The notes beneath the pieces are model-generated. The model was not told the origin of the DNA and searched no databases. It saw only the letters and a program-made list of their open reading frames with translations. Shown here one piece after another: positions 1 through 6,683 of a stretch of DNA of 9,642 nucleotides; within the stretch, counting starts at the first letter, position 1, and every line of letters begins with the position of its first letter. A program made the translations under genes and the position numbers. The DNA comes from DRVV01 sp038868255 (lineage in GTDB: Archaea > Thermoproteota > Bathyarchaeia > Bathyarchaeales > Bathycorpusculaceae): positions 1 through 9,642 of the forward strand of contig JAWCTJ010000053.1 of NCBI GenBank assembly GCA_038868255.1, written 5' to 3'.

Positions 1-85
1 AGAATGAAAGTGCTTTGCGTCTAGAATTCTTAACAAAATTAAAAGTTACCTAACCCACCAGTCCAAAAAGTGAGTTTCATTAATT

Positions 86-95
86 TTTATATATA
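86..95 (+). promoter_or_regulatory. TATA-like box upstream of the LeuA-like gene
   Basis: An AT-only stretch reading TTTATATATA lies 50 to 60 bases before the ATG at 146. Archaeal transcription usually begins about 25 bases after the centre of such a box, which would give a leader of roughly 30 bases. A GTGAT sequence at 136-140, five bases before the ATG, can pair with the archaeal 16S rRNA 3' end and supports that start. Bases 1-79 contain no supportable gene. Confidence 0.5.
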
Positions 96-145
96 TTCTT
101 GCCATAGAATAATGGTACACTTGGCTCTAGAGCATGTGATGTTAA

Positions 146-1468
146 ATGCGTAAGACGATATTTAAAAAACTTGAAGCTGAAGGGCTGATTGCTAATTATA
201 ACAGGCTGAGGAAGAACCTTCCTCCCAAGCTGCCTGAAAAGGTTTTCATATGGGATGAAACCCTTAGGGAGGGTGTTCAAACACCAGCAGTTTATCTCAC
301 ATACATTGAGAAAGTTAAGCTGGCCAAAATGCTGGATGAAATCGGTGTTCCAATGATAACTGTTGGTTTTCCAGCTCTTTCCGAAGAGGAAAGAAACACC
401 GTTAAGAAAATAGCTAATGAAGGATTTCGACAAGCAACAATTGTAGCCTCGGCACGTGCAAAAAAAGAAGATATCGACGCTTGCCTCAATTGCGGAATAA
501 GAGAAATCCTCGTTTTTACACCATATAATGGTATTAACCTTAAGCATAGGCTCCGAATGATCAAGGAGCAAGTGCTTAAAAACACTGTAGAATCTATAGA
601 GTATGCTAAAAGGCAAGGTGCAACTGTGGACTTCTTGTTAGAAGATGCCTCAAGAACACCGTTGCCAGATATTTTACAAATATTTGAAGCCGCCATTAAG
701 GCTGGAGCGGACAAACTTGTAGTAGCAGATACCGTTGGATTTCTGAGACCACTCTCCATGCGTTACTTAATCTCCCACATAAAGGATGGACTTCAGAAAA
801 GTCTAGGAAAAGAGGCCAATCTATCTGTTCACTGTCATAATGATTTTGGACTGGCAACTGCTAACACGCTTGCAGCCGTAGAAGAGGGCGTAGCATATTT
901 GCATACATGTATTGCAGGTTTCGGTGAGAGGGCAGGTGTTGCGCCTTTGGAGGAAGTTGTTATGTCTCTTGAGTTGCTTTACAATATTGATACTGGAATA
1001 GATGTTAAAAAGCTATACAGACTTGTACAACAAACAGAGAAAAGTTTTGCGTTACCAATTCAGTTCCATAAACCAATAGTCGGCGAGAATTCTTTCTCCT
1101 TTGAGGTGGACGAACATGTCAGCGGGATGCTAGTGCACCCTCTATTATATGGGCCGTTTCCACCCGAGATGATTGAGAGAGAAATTCAGCTGTATATTGG
1201 AAGAGGTGGTGGCAGAAGCCTTGTGGAGAAGAAACTAGAGGCTGCGGGGATCAAAGCTACAAGTTGGCAAATAGACGAAATAGTCAAACGCATAAAAGCG
1301 GTACATGAAAGTCTTGATAAAGGTGGAGCTCAGATGACGTTCTACCAGATTAAAAAATTGATGAAAGAACTTAGGAGAGGCATAACTGAGGAAGATTTCT
1401 GGCGAATAGTTGAGCAGGTTACAAAGCAAAAGCCAAAGCTTCCACAACAAGCCAGCGAAAATATATAG
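146..1468 (+). CDS. Homocitrate/2-isopropylmalate synthase-like acyl-CoA condensing enzyme, divergent subfamily
   Basis: 440 residues of the HMGL-like (DRE-TIM metallolyase) family, whose members condense acetyl-CoA with a 2-oxo acid or run the reverse type of cleavage. The metal-binding signature DETLREGVQTP sits at residues 37-47, with D37 and R41 in the usual catalytic places. EDASRT (166-171), ADTVG (194-198), HCHND with the two metal-binding histidines 229 and 231, and GFGERAG (258-264) follow in family order. The region after the barrel keeps GEN (313-315) and a histidine at 324, but the usual GIHV and GKHSGR motifs appear as DEHVSG and GRGGGR, so this is not a standard LeuA, AksA or CimA. 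There is no LeuA-type allosteric regulatory domain, only a helical tail from about 370. The acceptor substrate cannot be told from sequence. It ends one base from the convergent radical SAM gene. Confidence 0.75.
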   Translation: MRKTIFKKLEAEGLIANYNRLRKNLPPKLPEKVFIWDETLREGVQTPAVYLTYIEKVKLAKMLDEIGVPMITVGFPALSEEERNTVKKIANEGFRQATIVASARAKKEDIDACLNCGIREILVFTPYNGINLKHRLRMIKEQVLKNTVESIEYAKRQGATVDFLLEDASRTPLPDILQIFEAAIKAGADKLVVADTVGFLRPLSMRYLISHIKDGLQKSLGKEANLSVHCHNDFGLATANTLAAVEEGVAYLHTCIAGFGERAGVAPLEEVVMSLELLYNIDTGIDVKKLYRLVQQTEKSFALPIQFHKPIVGENSFSFEVDEHVSGMLVHPLLYGPFPPEMIEREIQLYIGRGGGRSLVEKKLEAAGIKATSWQIDEIVKRIKAVHESLDKGGAQMTFYQIKKLMKELRRGITEEDFWRIVEQVTKQKPKLPQQASENI

Positions 1469-1469
1469 A

Positions 1470-2417
1470 TCAGAGAGTCAAGTTCAACTCTTCAGCTATC
1501 TTAATTATTTCTTCTTGACTTAAAGGTCTTGGATAATTGTATACAGGTCCGCTGGGTTTTTCATTATAGTATGGACGATTACAGCCTGGGCAACCAGAGG
1601 TTCTGAAAGGTTCACCAGACAATACCGCATATCTCAGGGTTTCGAAGTTAACACCGAAACTTGTTATCTGGTCATACTCGTTAAAATTCATCAATTCAGC
1701 ACGTGAAAAGCCATTAACAATCAGGTATCTAGCTAGCTGCACTCTACGGTAATGCTGGATTAAAGGAGGATTATTTTTTTCTAGAAATGTTCCAGGAACT
1801 GGTGTAAATGCGAAAAGTGCTGATGTGATACCCATGTCAGTGCATCTTTGAATGACATACACCATTTCTTTTTCAGTCTCGCCTAAGCCAACAATAAAGT
1901 GGGTGCTTACAAATCCTCGTCCAAATATTTGAAGTGCCTTCTCCAAAAGTTCCCACTGCCGCCTCATCTCGTAGGGTCCCCCTGCAGCTCTCCCCTTAAT
2001 AATATCAAAGATTTCCTCTGTTGCCGCGTCAAGCGGTATTCCTATTCTCTCAGCACCAGCATCCTTTAATCCTATAATGCTATCTACGTTTAGTGGTTGA
2101 CATGAAACTGAGATAGGTACACCCAATCGGGAAATGCTCTTCACTAAGGCTTCTAGATGATTGAAAACCTCAGGATAATTTAGGGCTTGTATGCAAACAC
2201 GAATAATATTGCCCTTTAAAAACGCATCTTCAATTTTTTTCAACAAAGCAAATACATTAAAAGTAGGCCAGGAAACTCTTGAAAGCATATCAATTCTACT
2301 TCGGCTTTGCCTTGCTTGAGGGCAAAAACCACAGTTTGCAAGACACCGCCCATCTTTATAAGTCATCAAATAAGCCGTTGTGGGTTCAGCATCAAGCTTA
2401 CCTCTTAGCAACCCCAA
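1470..2417 (-). CDS. Radical SAM protein, biotin synthase-related; probable partner of an archaeal LipS1/LipS2 lipoyl synthase
   Basis: 315 residues from a TTG start at 2417. A CX3CX2C cluster motif (C25, C29, C32 in CLANCGFCPQAR) binds the 4Fe-4S cluster that cleaves S-adenosylmethionine. VGLGE near 177 is a typical radical SAM glycine motif, and a C-terminal CPGC pair (C276, C279) followed by NRPYYNE could bind a second cluster, as sulfur-inserting enzymes need. In Thermococcus kodakarensis two such biotin-synthase-like proteins, LipS1 and LipS2, jointly insert two sulfurs into octanoyl groups. The second candidate lies divergently at 2954-3943, which favours that role. Which of the two this is was not decided. 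The frame stays open upstream to 2501 and encodes residues that look like family sequence (RISVGTAIHLG), so the true start is probably farther out. An unrelated biotin-synthase-like reaction is the main alternative. Confidence 0.65.
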   Translation of the reverse strand: MGLLRGKLDAEPTTAYLMTYKDGRCLANCGFCPQARQSRSRIDMLSRVSWPTFNVFALLKKIEDAFLKGNIIRVCIQALNYPEVFNHLEALVKSISRLGVPISVSCQPLNVDSIIGLKDAGAERIGIPLDAATEEIFDIIKGRAAGGPYEMRRQWELLEKALQIFGRGFVSTHFIVGLGETEKEMVYVIQRCTDMGITSALFAFTPVPGTFLEKNNPPLIQHYRRVQLARYLIVNGFSRAELMNFNEYDQITSFGVNFETLRYAVLSGEPFRTSGCPGCNRPYYNEKPSGPVYNYPRPLSQEEIIKIAEELNLTL

Positions 2418-2519
2418 GTGGATTGCCGTTCCGACAGATATGCGAATTTTCTCCGGGAACTCTTTACTAGTTATTAGGCATCCCCTTCTCAGTTCATTAT
2501 TTCAAATGCGGTTTTTTCC

Positions 2520-2538
2520 TATGAATTTTGAATTCATA
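2520..2538. promoter_or_regulatory. Perfect 8-bp inverted repeat, candidate operator
   Basis: The sequence TATGAATT-TTG-AATTCATA is a perfect inverted repeat with a three-base centre. It lies between the two divergent transcription units, 23 bases before the ATG of the winged-helix gene at 2562, and overlaps the AT-rich region where that gene's TATA box should be. A site of this symmetry fits a dimeric winged-helix protein such as the one encoded next to it. Binding is inferred, not shown. Confidence 0.45.
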
Positions 2539-2561
2539 AACATTTTTATTAGTATTGATGA

Positions 2562-2909
2562 ATGGAATTTTGGCGGGTATACTTGTACAAGTCAAAGCTT
2601 GAGATCTGCGAAGCCATCCTAGAGACCTTGATAAAAAGACCAATGAAGATCGATACAATAGCATACAAAACCAATATGGACTGCCTAACGGTTAAGCGAT
2701 ATCTAGACTTTTTAAGGGATAATGGACTCGTTGAAGAAAGAGTCTCAGATAAAGGGCATTTTTACGCTATAAGCTGGCGCGGCAGAGCAATTTTCCGAGT
2801 TCTTAACTTCCAGAGACAAATGGACAAACTGACAAGGACCGTTGGAACTGTTAACGTGCCCATGGAAAAGCCTCCATCCTTAGAGAACGGGAAGGATGAT
2901 GAAGGCTAA
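2562..2909 (+). CDS. Small winged-helix transcriptional regulator, ArnR1/HTH_45-like
   Basis: 115 residues. Residues 12-25 form a first helix (LEICEAILETLIKR), 27-38 a second (MKIDTIAYKTNM), and 42-55 a recognition helix (LTVKRYLDFLRDNGLV). A short beta wing with FYAIS (67-71) follows. This order is that of archaeal winged-helix regulators in which an RG(R)AIF segment then leads into a C-terminal helix (about 72-92) likely used for dimerisation. The last 20 residues are polar and probably disordered. It is the first gene of a rightward unit, 44 bases ahead of a radical SAM gene, and diverges from the other radical SAM gene. It is well placed to control both and itself through the inverted repeat at 2520-2538. 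The effector is unknown, and no ligand-binding domain is visible. Confidence 0.75.
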   Translation: MEFWRVYLYKSKLEICEAILETLIKRPMKIDTIAYKTNMDCLTVKRYLDFLRDNGLVEERVSDKGHFYAISWRGRAIFRVLNFQRQMDKLTRTVGTVNVPMEKPPSLENGKDDEG

Positions 2910-2953
2910 TCGAAAGGATATTAAGCATTCTGGCATAGCTTACACGGGGAAAA

Positions 2954-3943
2954 ATGGTCAAAATTTCGCCACAAGAAATATGGAGAATGCCCGCGGATGA
3001 GCTATCCAGACTATTAGAAAGTAACATCTTTATTCCGAAGCACAGGAAAATTCACTTCTATGCGCCGAGCTTCATGTACTATAAAACAACATACTTCCGT
3101 TCATCGTCAAATGATTTTCCAACATTATCTGTCACCGGGAAAGGATGTGCATTAAACTGTAAACATTGTGGCGGAAAAGTTCTAGAAACTATGCATCCAG
3201 CCACGACTCCAAGTGAACTTTATTCTATGTGCACAAAGCTGAGAATAATGGGGGCAAAAGGATGCTTGATAAGTGGCGGGTGCTCTCCGGATGGGTCGAT
3301 TCCATTAGATGATTTCCTTGATGCAATTGAAAGAGTTAAAAAGGATTTAGCGTTAACCATCTTCGCTCACGTTGGTATCATAAATCTTGAAAAGGCCAAA
3401 CATCTTAAGAAAGCAGGAATAGATGCAGTTTTAATTGACATAATAGGTTCAGATGAAACTATTAGAGAAATTTGCAACCTTGACCTTACGGCCAGCAATT
3501 ATAATAAATCCTTGAAAGCTCTAAACGATGCAGGTTTGAACTTTGTACCACACGTTATTGCTGGACTTCACTACGGAAAATTGCTAGGCGAAATGCATGC
3601 ACTGCAGATGATTTCTAATTATAACCCCTCAGCCATAGTTATAATAGCGTTTATGCCAATTCGAGGAACTGAAATGGAAGGAATCAAACCGCTGAGGCCC
3701 ATAGATATAGCAAGAATAATTGCTGCAGCTAGAATAATGTTTCCTGATAAGCCCATCGCGTTGGGGTGTATGCGGCCAAAGGGAGAACATCGAGATGAAA
3801 CGGACATTATGGCTATAAAGGCCGGAGCGGATGCTATAGCTTTTCCCTCAGAAAAAGCCATAAAATATGCTGATACAGCAGGTTACCAGCTTAAGTTTTC
3901 ATCATTTTGCTGCGCAAAAATTTACATGGACCATAGCACATAA
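2954..3943 (+). CDS. Radical SAM protein, biotin synthase homologue; probable second partner of a LipS1/LipS2 lipoyl synthase
   Basis: 329 residues. CX3CX2C at C65, C69 and C72 (CALNCKHCGGK) is the SAM-cluster motif, followed by CLISGGC (104-110). The C-terminal part has GCMRPKGEHR (271-280) and a terminal cysteine pair C319-C320, which together give extra ligands for an auxiliary cluster or a sulfur donor. This pattern is that of an archaeal family annotated only as biotin synthase homologues, one member of which was shown to act with a second radical SAM protein as lipoyl synthase in Thermococcus. Its likely partner is at 1470-2417. An in-frame TAG at 2936-2938 makes the ATG at 2954 the only plausible start, with GGGGA at 2946-2950 as a weak ribosome binding site. 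No lipoate ligase or glycine cleavage H gene is in view, so the assignment depends on the pair. Confidence 0.68.
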   Translation: MVKISPQEIWRMPADELSRLLESNIFIPKHRKIHFYAPSFMYYKTTYFRSSSNDFPTLSVTGKGCALNCKHCGGKVLETMHPATTPSELYSMCTKLRIMGAKGCLISGGCSPDGSIPLDDFLDAIERVKKDLALTIFAHVGIINLEKAKHLKKAGIDAVLIDIIGSDETIREICNLDLTASNYNKSLKALNDAGLNFVPHVIAGLHYGKLLGEMHALQMISNYNPSAIVIIAFMPIRGTEMEGIKPLRPIDIARIIAAARIMFPDKPIALGCMRPKGEHRDETDIMAIKAGADAIAFPSEKAIKYADTAGYQLKFSSFCCAKIYMDHST

Positions 3944-4020
3944 TAAGACCCTCTTCATAGTGAACGCCATTATTTTATCCAAACACTAAAAATATAATTA
4001 TTCCAGCTAATTTAATCCAA

Positions 4021-4038
4021 GCGAAGAATTACTTTCGC
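4021..4038. other. Weak hairpin in the convergent gap 3944-4080
   Basis: The 137 bases between the radical SAM gene and the DUF763 gene are AT-rich and noncoding. They contain one small inverted repeat, GCGAA with TTCGC around an eight-base loop, and an A5 run at 3987-3991 that would read as T5 for the leftward transcript. Either could help end transcription, but neither is strong. Confidence 0.2.
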
Positions 4039-4080
4039 AGTTACTCCCGAAGGGCTTTCCAAAACAGCTGAAGCAGTTTG

Positions 4081-5214
4081 CTATTGACTAGTTTTTGGCA
4101 CAAATGCCCTTAACCTCTCCAAAGCCTTCATTTTTTCAACTTTGCCCAATTTCGATTCTTCGACAGCCATTTTGAGAAACTGTATTGACTCGTCCATGGC
4201 TTTTCTATCCACCGGAAAGGGTACACCATCCTTACCTCCATAAGCAAAAGAGTACCTGACAGGATCCTTCCAGCTGGGTTTCTCCCCGTAGATGAGTTCG
4301 GCGATTAGGGCTAAACCCCTTACTGTAGCCACACCCACACCCTTGAAACCCAGGAGTTCTTCATAATTTCTTGGCTTAAATTCGTATATCTGCTGTAGAG
4401 CCTTCCAGTTAACGCTTGAGGGCATTGATAAAACATCAATTGGGTACCTATCCAAATTATTCTGAGTTGACATAGGAAGCCAGCTCTCAAGGGATTTCTG
4501 GTAAGCGGGTCTTATTGACAAAAGTAGCCGCATGACCTTCTTTGGAGGTTCACATGCCAGATCCACCGAGACCCTTCTGCAACCCTCACTTTCCATTGCG
4601 GTCATGTCTAGAGCTACCTCCCGCTTAACATCTCCAACAATGGCATCATGAGGTTCAACAACAAAGCTATTAACATTCTCCGATGACCAATGATAACGTC
4701 TAGCAGTACGATCTCGCAAACACATACCTTGCTGAACTACAACCCATTTTCCATCCTTGTCAACGAAAAATGCATGATGATAAAGCGGATAGCCTGCTTG
4801 AATTGCCGTATTATCAACCTTTGCACTCATGCGACTAGCATAGCAAAGACCTTGTACTTGAGCTTCTGAAAAATCAAATTTCTCACCCACATCTTTTATC
4901 TCTAGAGGAGTTTGTCTTGAAAATCGCCCTTTACCACCGCACACGGCAATGCCATGCTCCTTTGGATTAATTGCTTGCTTGAGAACACCTGTAACAACAG
5001 TGGTAACGCCAGATGAATGCCAATCATAACCAAGCACACAACCTAAAGCTTGAAACCAAAATGGATCAGATAAACGCTTGAGAAACTCGCCGCTACCATA
5101 TTCATCAATAATTATTGTTACAATCTCTCTGGCAAGCCTTTGCATACGAATAACTAACCATCTTGGCGCCTTGCCATAATGAAGCGGAAGTTTCGCAACC
5201 CCAGTTCTGTGCAT
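4081..5214 (-). CDS. DUF763 family protein with a helix-hairpin-helix segment
   Basis: 377 residues, full length for the DUF763 (COG1415-type) family, which is common in archaea and scattered in bacteria and has no firmly established function known to me. The N terminus MHRTGVAKLPLH is the family's usual opening and fixes the ATG at 5214. Other family blocks are WFQALGCVLGYDWHSSGVTT (53-72), GGKGRFSR (93-100), YHHAFFVD (145-152) and FAYGGKDGVPFPVDR (323-337). Residues 286-303 (LLGFKGVGVATVRGLAL) match a helix-hairpin-helix, a fold that usually grips the DNA or RNA backbone without sequence specificity, so a nucleic-acid role is a fair inference. No signal peptide or membrane segment is present, so it should be cytoplasmic. 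It stands alone, divergent from the cblTS-like operon. Confidence 0.85.
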   Translation of the reverse strand: MHRTGVAKLPLHYGKAPRWLVIRMQRLAREIVTIIIDEYGSGEFLKRLSDPFWFQALGCVLGYDWHSSGVTTVVTGVLKQAINPKEHGIAVCGGKGRFSRQTPLEIKDVGEKFDFSEAQVQGLCYASRMSAKVDNTAIQAGYPLYHHAFFVDKDGKWVVVQQGMCLRDRTARRYHWSSENVNSFVVEPHDAIVGDVKREVALDMTAMESEGCRRVSVDLACEPPKKVMRLLLSIRPAYQKSLESWLPMSTQNNLDRYPIDVLSMPSSVNWKALQQIYEFKPRNYEELLGFKGVGVATVRGLALIAELIYGEKPSWKDPVRYSFAYGGKDGVPFPVDRKAMDESIQFLKMAVEESKLGKVEKMKALERLRAFVPKTSQ

Positions 5215-5364
5215 ACGCTTGAAACCAATTAATTATGCTAACTTAACATCTATTTTGCCTTATCTACGTATATTTTCAAAAAGTACTTAAAATCTTAACA
5301 TAAATTTTCGAGGCTGTCTCAAAAATTAACAGTAAGTAGGTTATGGAAAAACTTATTAACAAGG

Positions 5365-5874
5365 ATGGATAAACCATCCAATATGTCTCATGGAGAAAAT
5401 GTCAAACTTCCAAAAGCTCGTGTGATCTCTGAGATAGTGCTTTTCTCAGCGATAAGCGGCATAGGAGCGATGATTCCCATTCCAAGCCCTGTGGGTTCAG
5501 TGGCTTTAGACTCCTTTCCAGGCTATTTTATGGCTCTTTGGAGAGGAACAGCAAGCGGTGCGTTGGTGTGCGCCATTGGGCATCTGCTTTCATCAATCAG
5601 ATCTGGCTTCCCATTAGGCTATTTGCATATTCCAGTGACATTGCTAATGGCCGTGGTGGGAGCTGTAACAGCGGTATTGAATAGGAGGTTCGGTATAGTA
5701 GCTGGTTTGGTTGGCGGGATTGCCATAAACACGGCAGGGGTTGTGCTTGCAGTTCCAGCTATGGGATGGGGAATCCTGCCGGTATTGACACCAATCCTTT
5801 TTGCTGCATCTCTGATTAACGCTATCGTAGCAGGGATAGTTTACGAGGCGATAAATAAAGTAATAAAGGGCTGA
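5365..5874 (+). CDS. cblT: ECF-type transporter S component, probably alpha-ribazole uptake protein CblT
   Basis: 169 residues, almost wholly hydrophobic after residue 20, with about five to six membrane helices (roughly 21-38, 58-78, 88-105, 109-130, 136-160). This fits an S component, the substrate-binding membrane subunit of energy-coupling factor importers. The stretch IPIPSPVGSVALDSFPGYF (37-55) followed by a GH-LLSS and GFPLGYLH block (71-88) resembles the CblT proteins that take up alpha-ribazole, the nucleoside of the B12 lower ligand, in Listeria and Geobacillus. The next gene 13 bases downstream is a CblS-like kinase, the usual partner, which strengthens the call. The shared ECF ATPases and T subunit are not in the window. 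An ATG at 5383 is an alternative start, because a hairpin covers the one at 5365. A different S-component substrate is possible. Confidence 0.65.
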   Translation: MDKPSNMSHGENVKLPKARVISEIVLFSAISGIGAMIPIPSPVGSVALDSFPGYFMALWRGTASGALVCAIGHLLSSIRSGFPLGYLHIPVTLLMAVVGAVTAVLNRRFGIVAGLVGGIAINTAGVVLAVPAMGWGILPVLTPILFAASLINAIVAGIVYEAINKVIKG

Positions 5875-5887
5875 AATTAACCTATAA

Positions 5888-6676
5888 ATGGTTGTTATGC
5901 CGAAAGAACCTAGCGCCCAATATTCATCCTCTTCATTTTCTTGTAGAGATGTCCTAATTAAGCCGTTATCGGTTGATAGATTTTTAGTTGTAGGTTGCGA
6001 TTCTTCAGGCGCTGTGGGTTCAAAACCAGGCGACTCGATAAGGGTTGATGGTGAAGTTCTAGGAAAGTTCATTGTCAGAACTGCCCTTATGGAAGTCTTG
6101 GCTGTTGGAGCAAAACCCTTATGTGTTGCATGTGGTTTAGGCGTGGAGTCTGAACCGTCTGGGAACCATATTCTCGAGGGTGTGAAGATGGAGATGAGAA
6201 AGGTTGGTCTAGATCCAAGATCTGATCTTGTTGTGAGCACAGAGAAAAATTTTCAGACAAACCAAACTGGGATAGGTGTTGCCGTTGTGGGGATTGCTCA
6301 TAAGAGGAAGCTGCGCATTGGAAAATCTAAGCAAGGAGATAATGTTGTATGTATAGGCTTACCTTCAGTCGGGTTAGAGGTTCTTGAAAATGAACGTGAA
6401 GGAGTAATAGCGGATCTTGACGACCTGTTAAGATTGCTATCTCTAGATTTCGTACATGGAATAATACCCGTAGGTTCTAGGGGGATACTCAAGGAGGTTG
6501 AGGTTCTAGCCATGGAATCAAAACTGCATGTAATGCTCTGCGAGAACCCGCCAGTGAACCTTAATAAATCCGCTGGGCCAAGCACAGTCTTGATAGCCAC
6601 GATAAGAAAAAATCATTTTGAAGAGTTAAAGACACTGTTTAAAAAGCCAGTTTGTAAAATAGCAACCCTGGTTTAG
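5888..6676 (+). CDS. cblS: AIR synthase (PurM/ThiL)-like protein, probably ATP-dependent alpha-ribazole kinase CblS
   Basis: 262 residues. CDSSGAVGSKPGD (37-49), the RTALMEVLAVGAKP block (64-77) and STEKNFQTNQTGIGVAVVG (117-135) follow the order of the PurM-like fold, which includes ThiL, HypE and SelD and binds ATP with acidic and glycine-rich loops. These particular forms (CDSSG, ALMEVLA, STEKN with QTGIG) match my memory of bacterial CblS, which phosphorylates alpha-ribazole to alpha-ribazole 5'-phosphate for cobalamin nucleotide-loop assembly. It is shorter than ThiL or PurM and lacks their typical N-terminal motifs. The gene follows the CblT-like gene by 13 bases and is probably cotranscribed. 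A second ATG at 5897 is possible, since the first three residues carry no evident role. It ends seven bases from cysS, which converges on it. Confidence 0.68.
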   Translation: MVVMPKEPSAQYSSSSFSCRDVLIKPLSVDRFLVVGCDSSGAVGSKPGDSIRVDGEVLGKFIVRTALMEVLAVGAKPLCVACGLGVESEPSGNHILEGVKMEMRKVGLDPRSDLVVSTEKNFQTNQTGIGVAVVGIAHKRKLRIGKSKQGDNVVCIGLPSVGLEVLENEREGVIADLDDLLRLLSLDFVHGIIPVGSRGILKEVEVLAMESKLHVMLCENPPVNLNKSAGPSTVLIATIRKNHFEELKTLFKKPVCKIATLV

Positions 6677-6683
6677 CAGATGC

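Noticed and set aside
1..24. Possible C-terminal end of a gene to the left (RMKVLCV then TAG)
   Set aside because: Seven codons cannot be supported as coding.
80..616. Long leftward open frame opposite the LeuA-like gene
   Set aside because: It lies antisense to a gene with full catalytic motifs, and its product is a cysteine- and phenylalanine-rich sequence without a family pattern.
2897..2998. Short frame ATGATGAAG starting inside the end of the winged-helix gene
   Set aside because: 33 codons overlapping the start of the second radical SAM gene in another frame, with no family signal; a TAG at 2936-2938 also keeps it apart from that gene's frame.
5310..5326. GAGGCTGTCTCAAAA, which resembles the end of some insertion sequences
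   Set aside because: No matching inverted end, target duplication or transposase was found in the window, so a chance match is more likely.
5215..5364. Cobalamin riboswitch before the CblT-like gene
   Set aside because: The 150 bases are AT-rich and show no B12-box-like conserved sequence or large stems.
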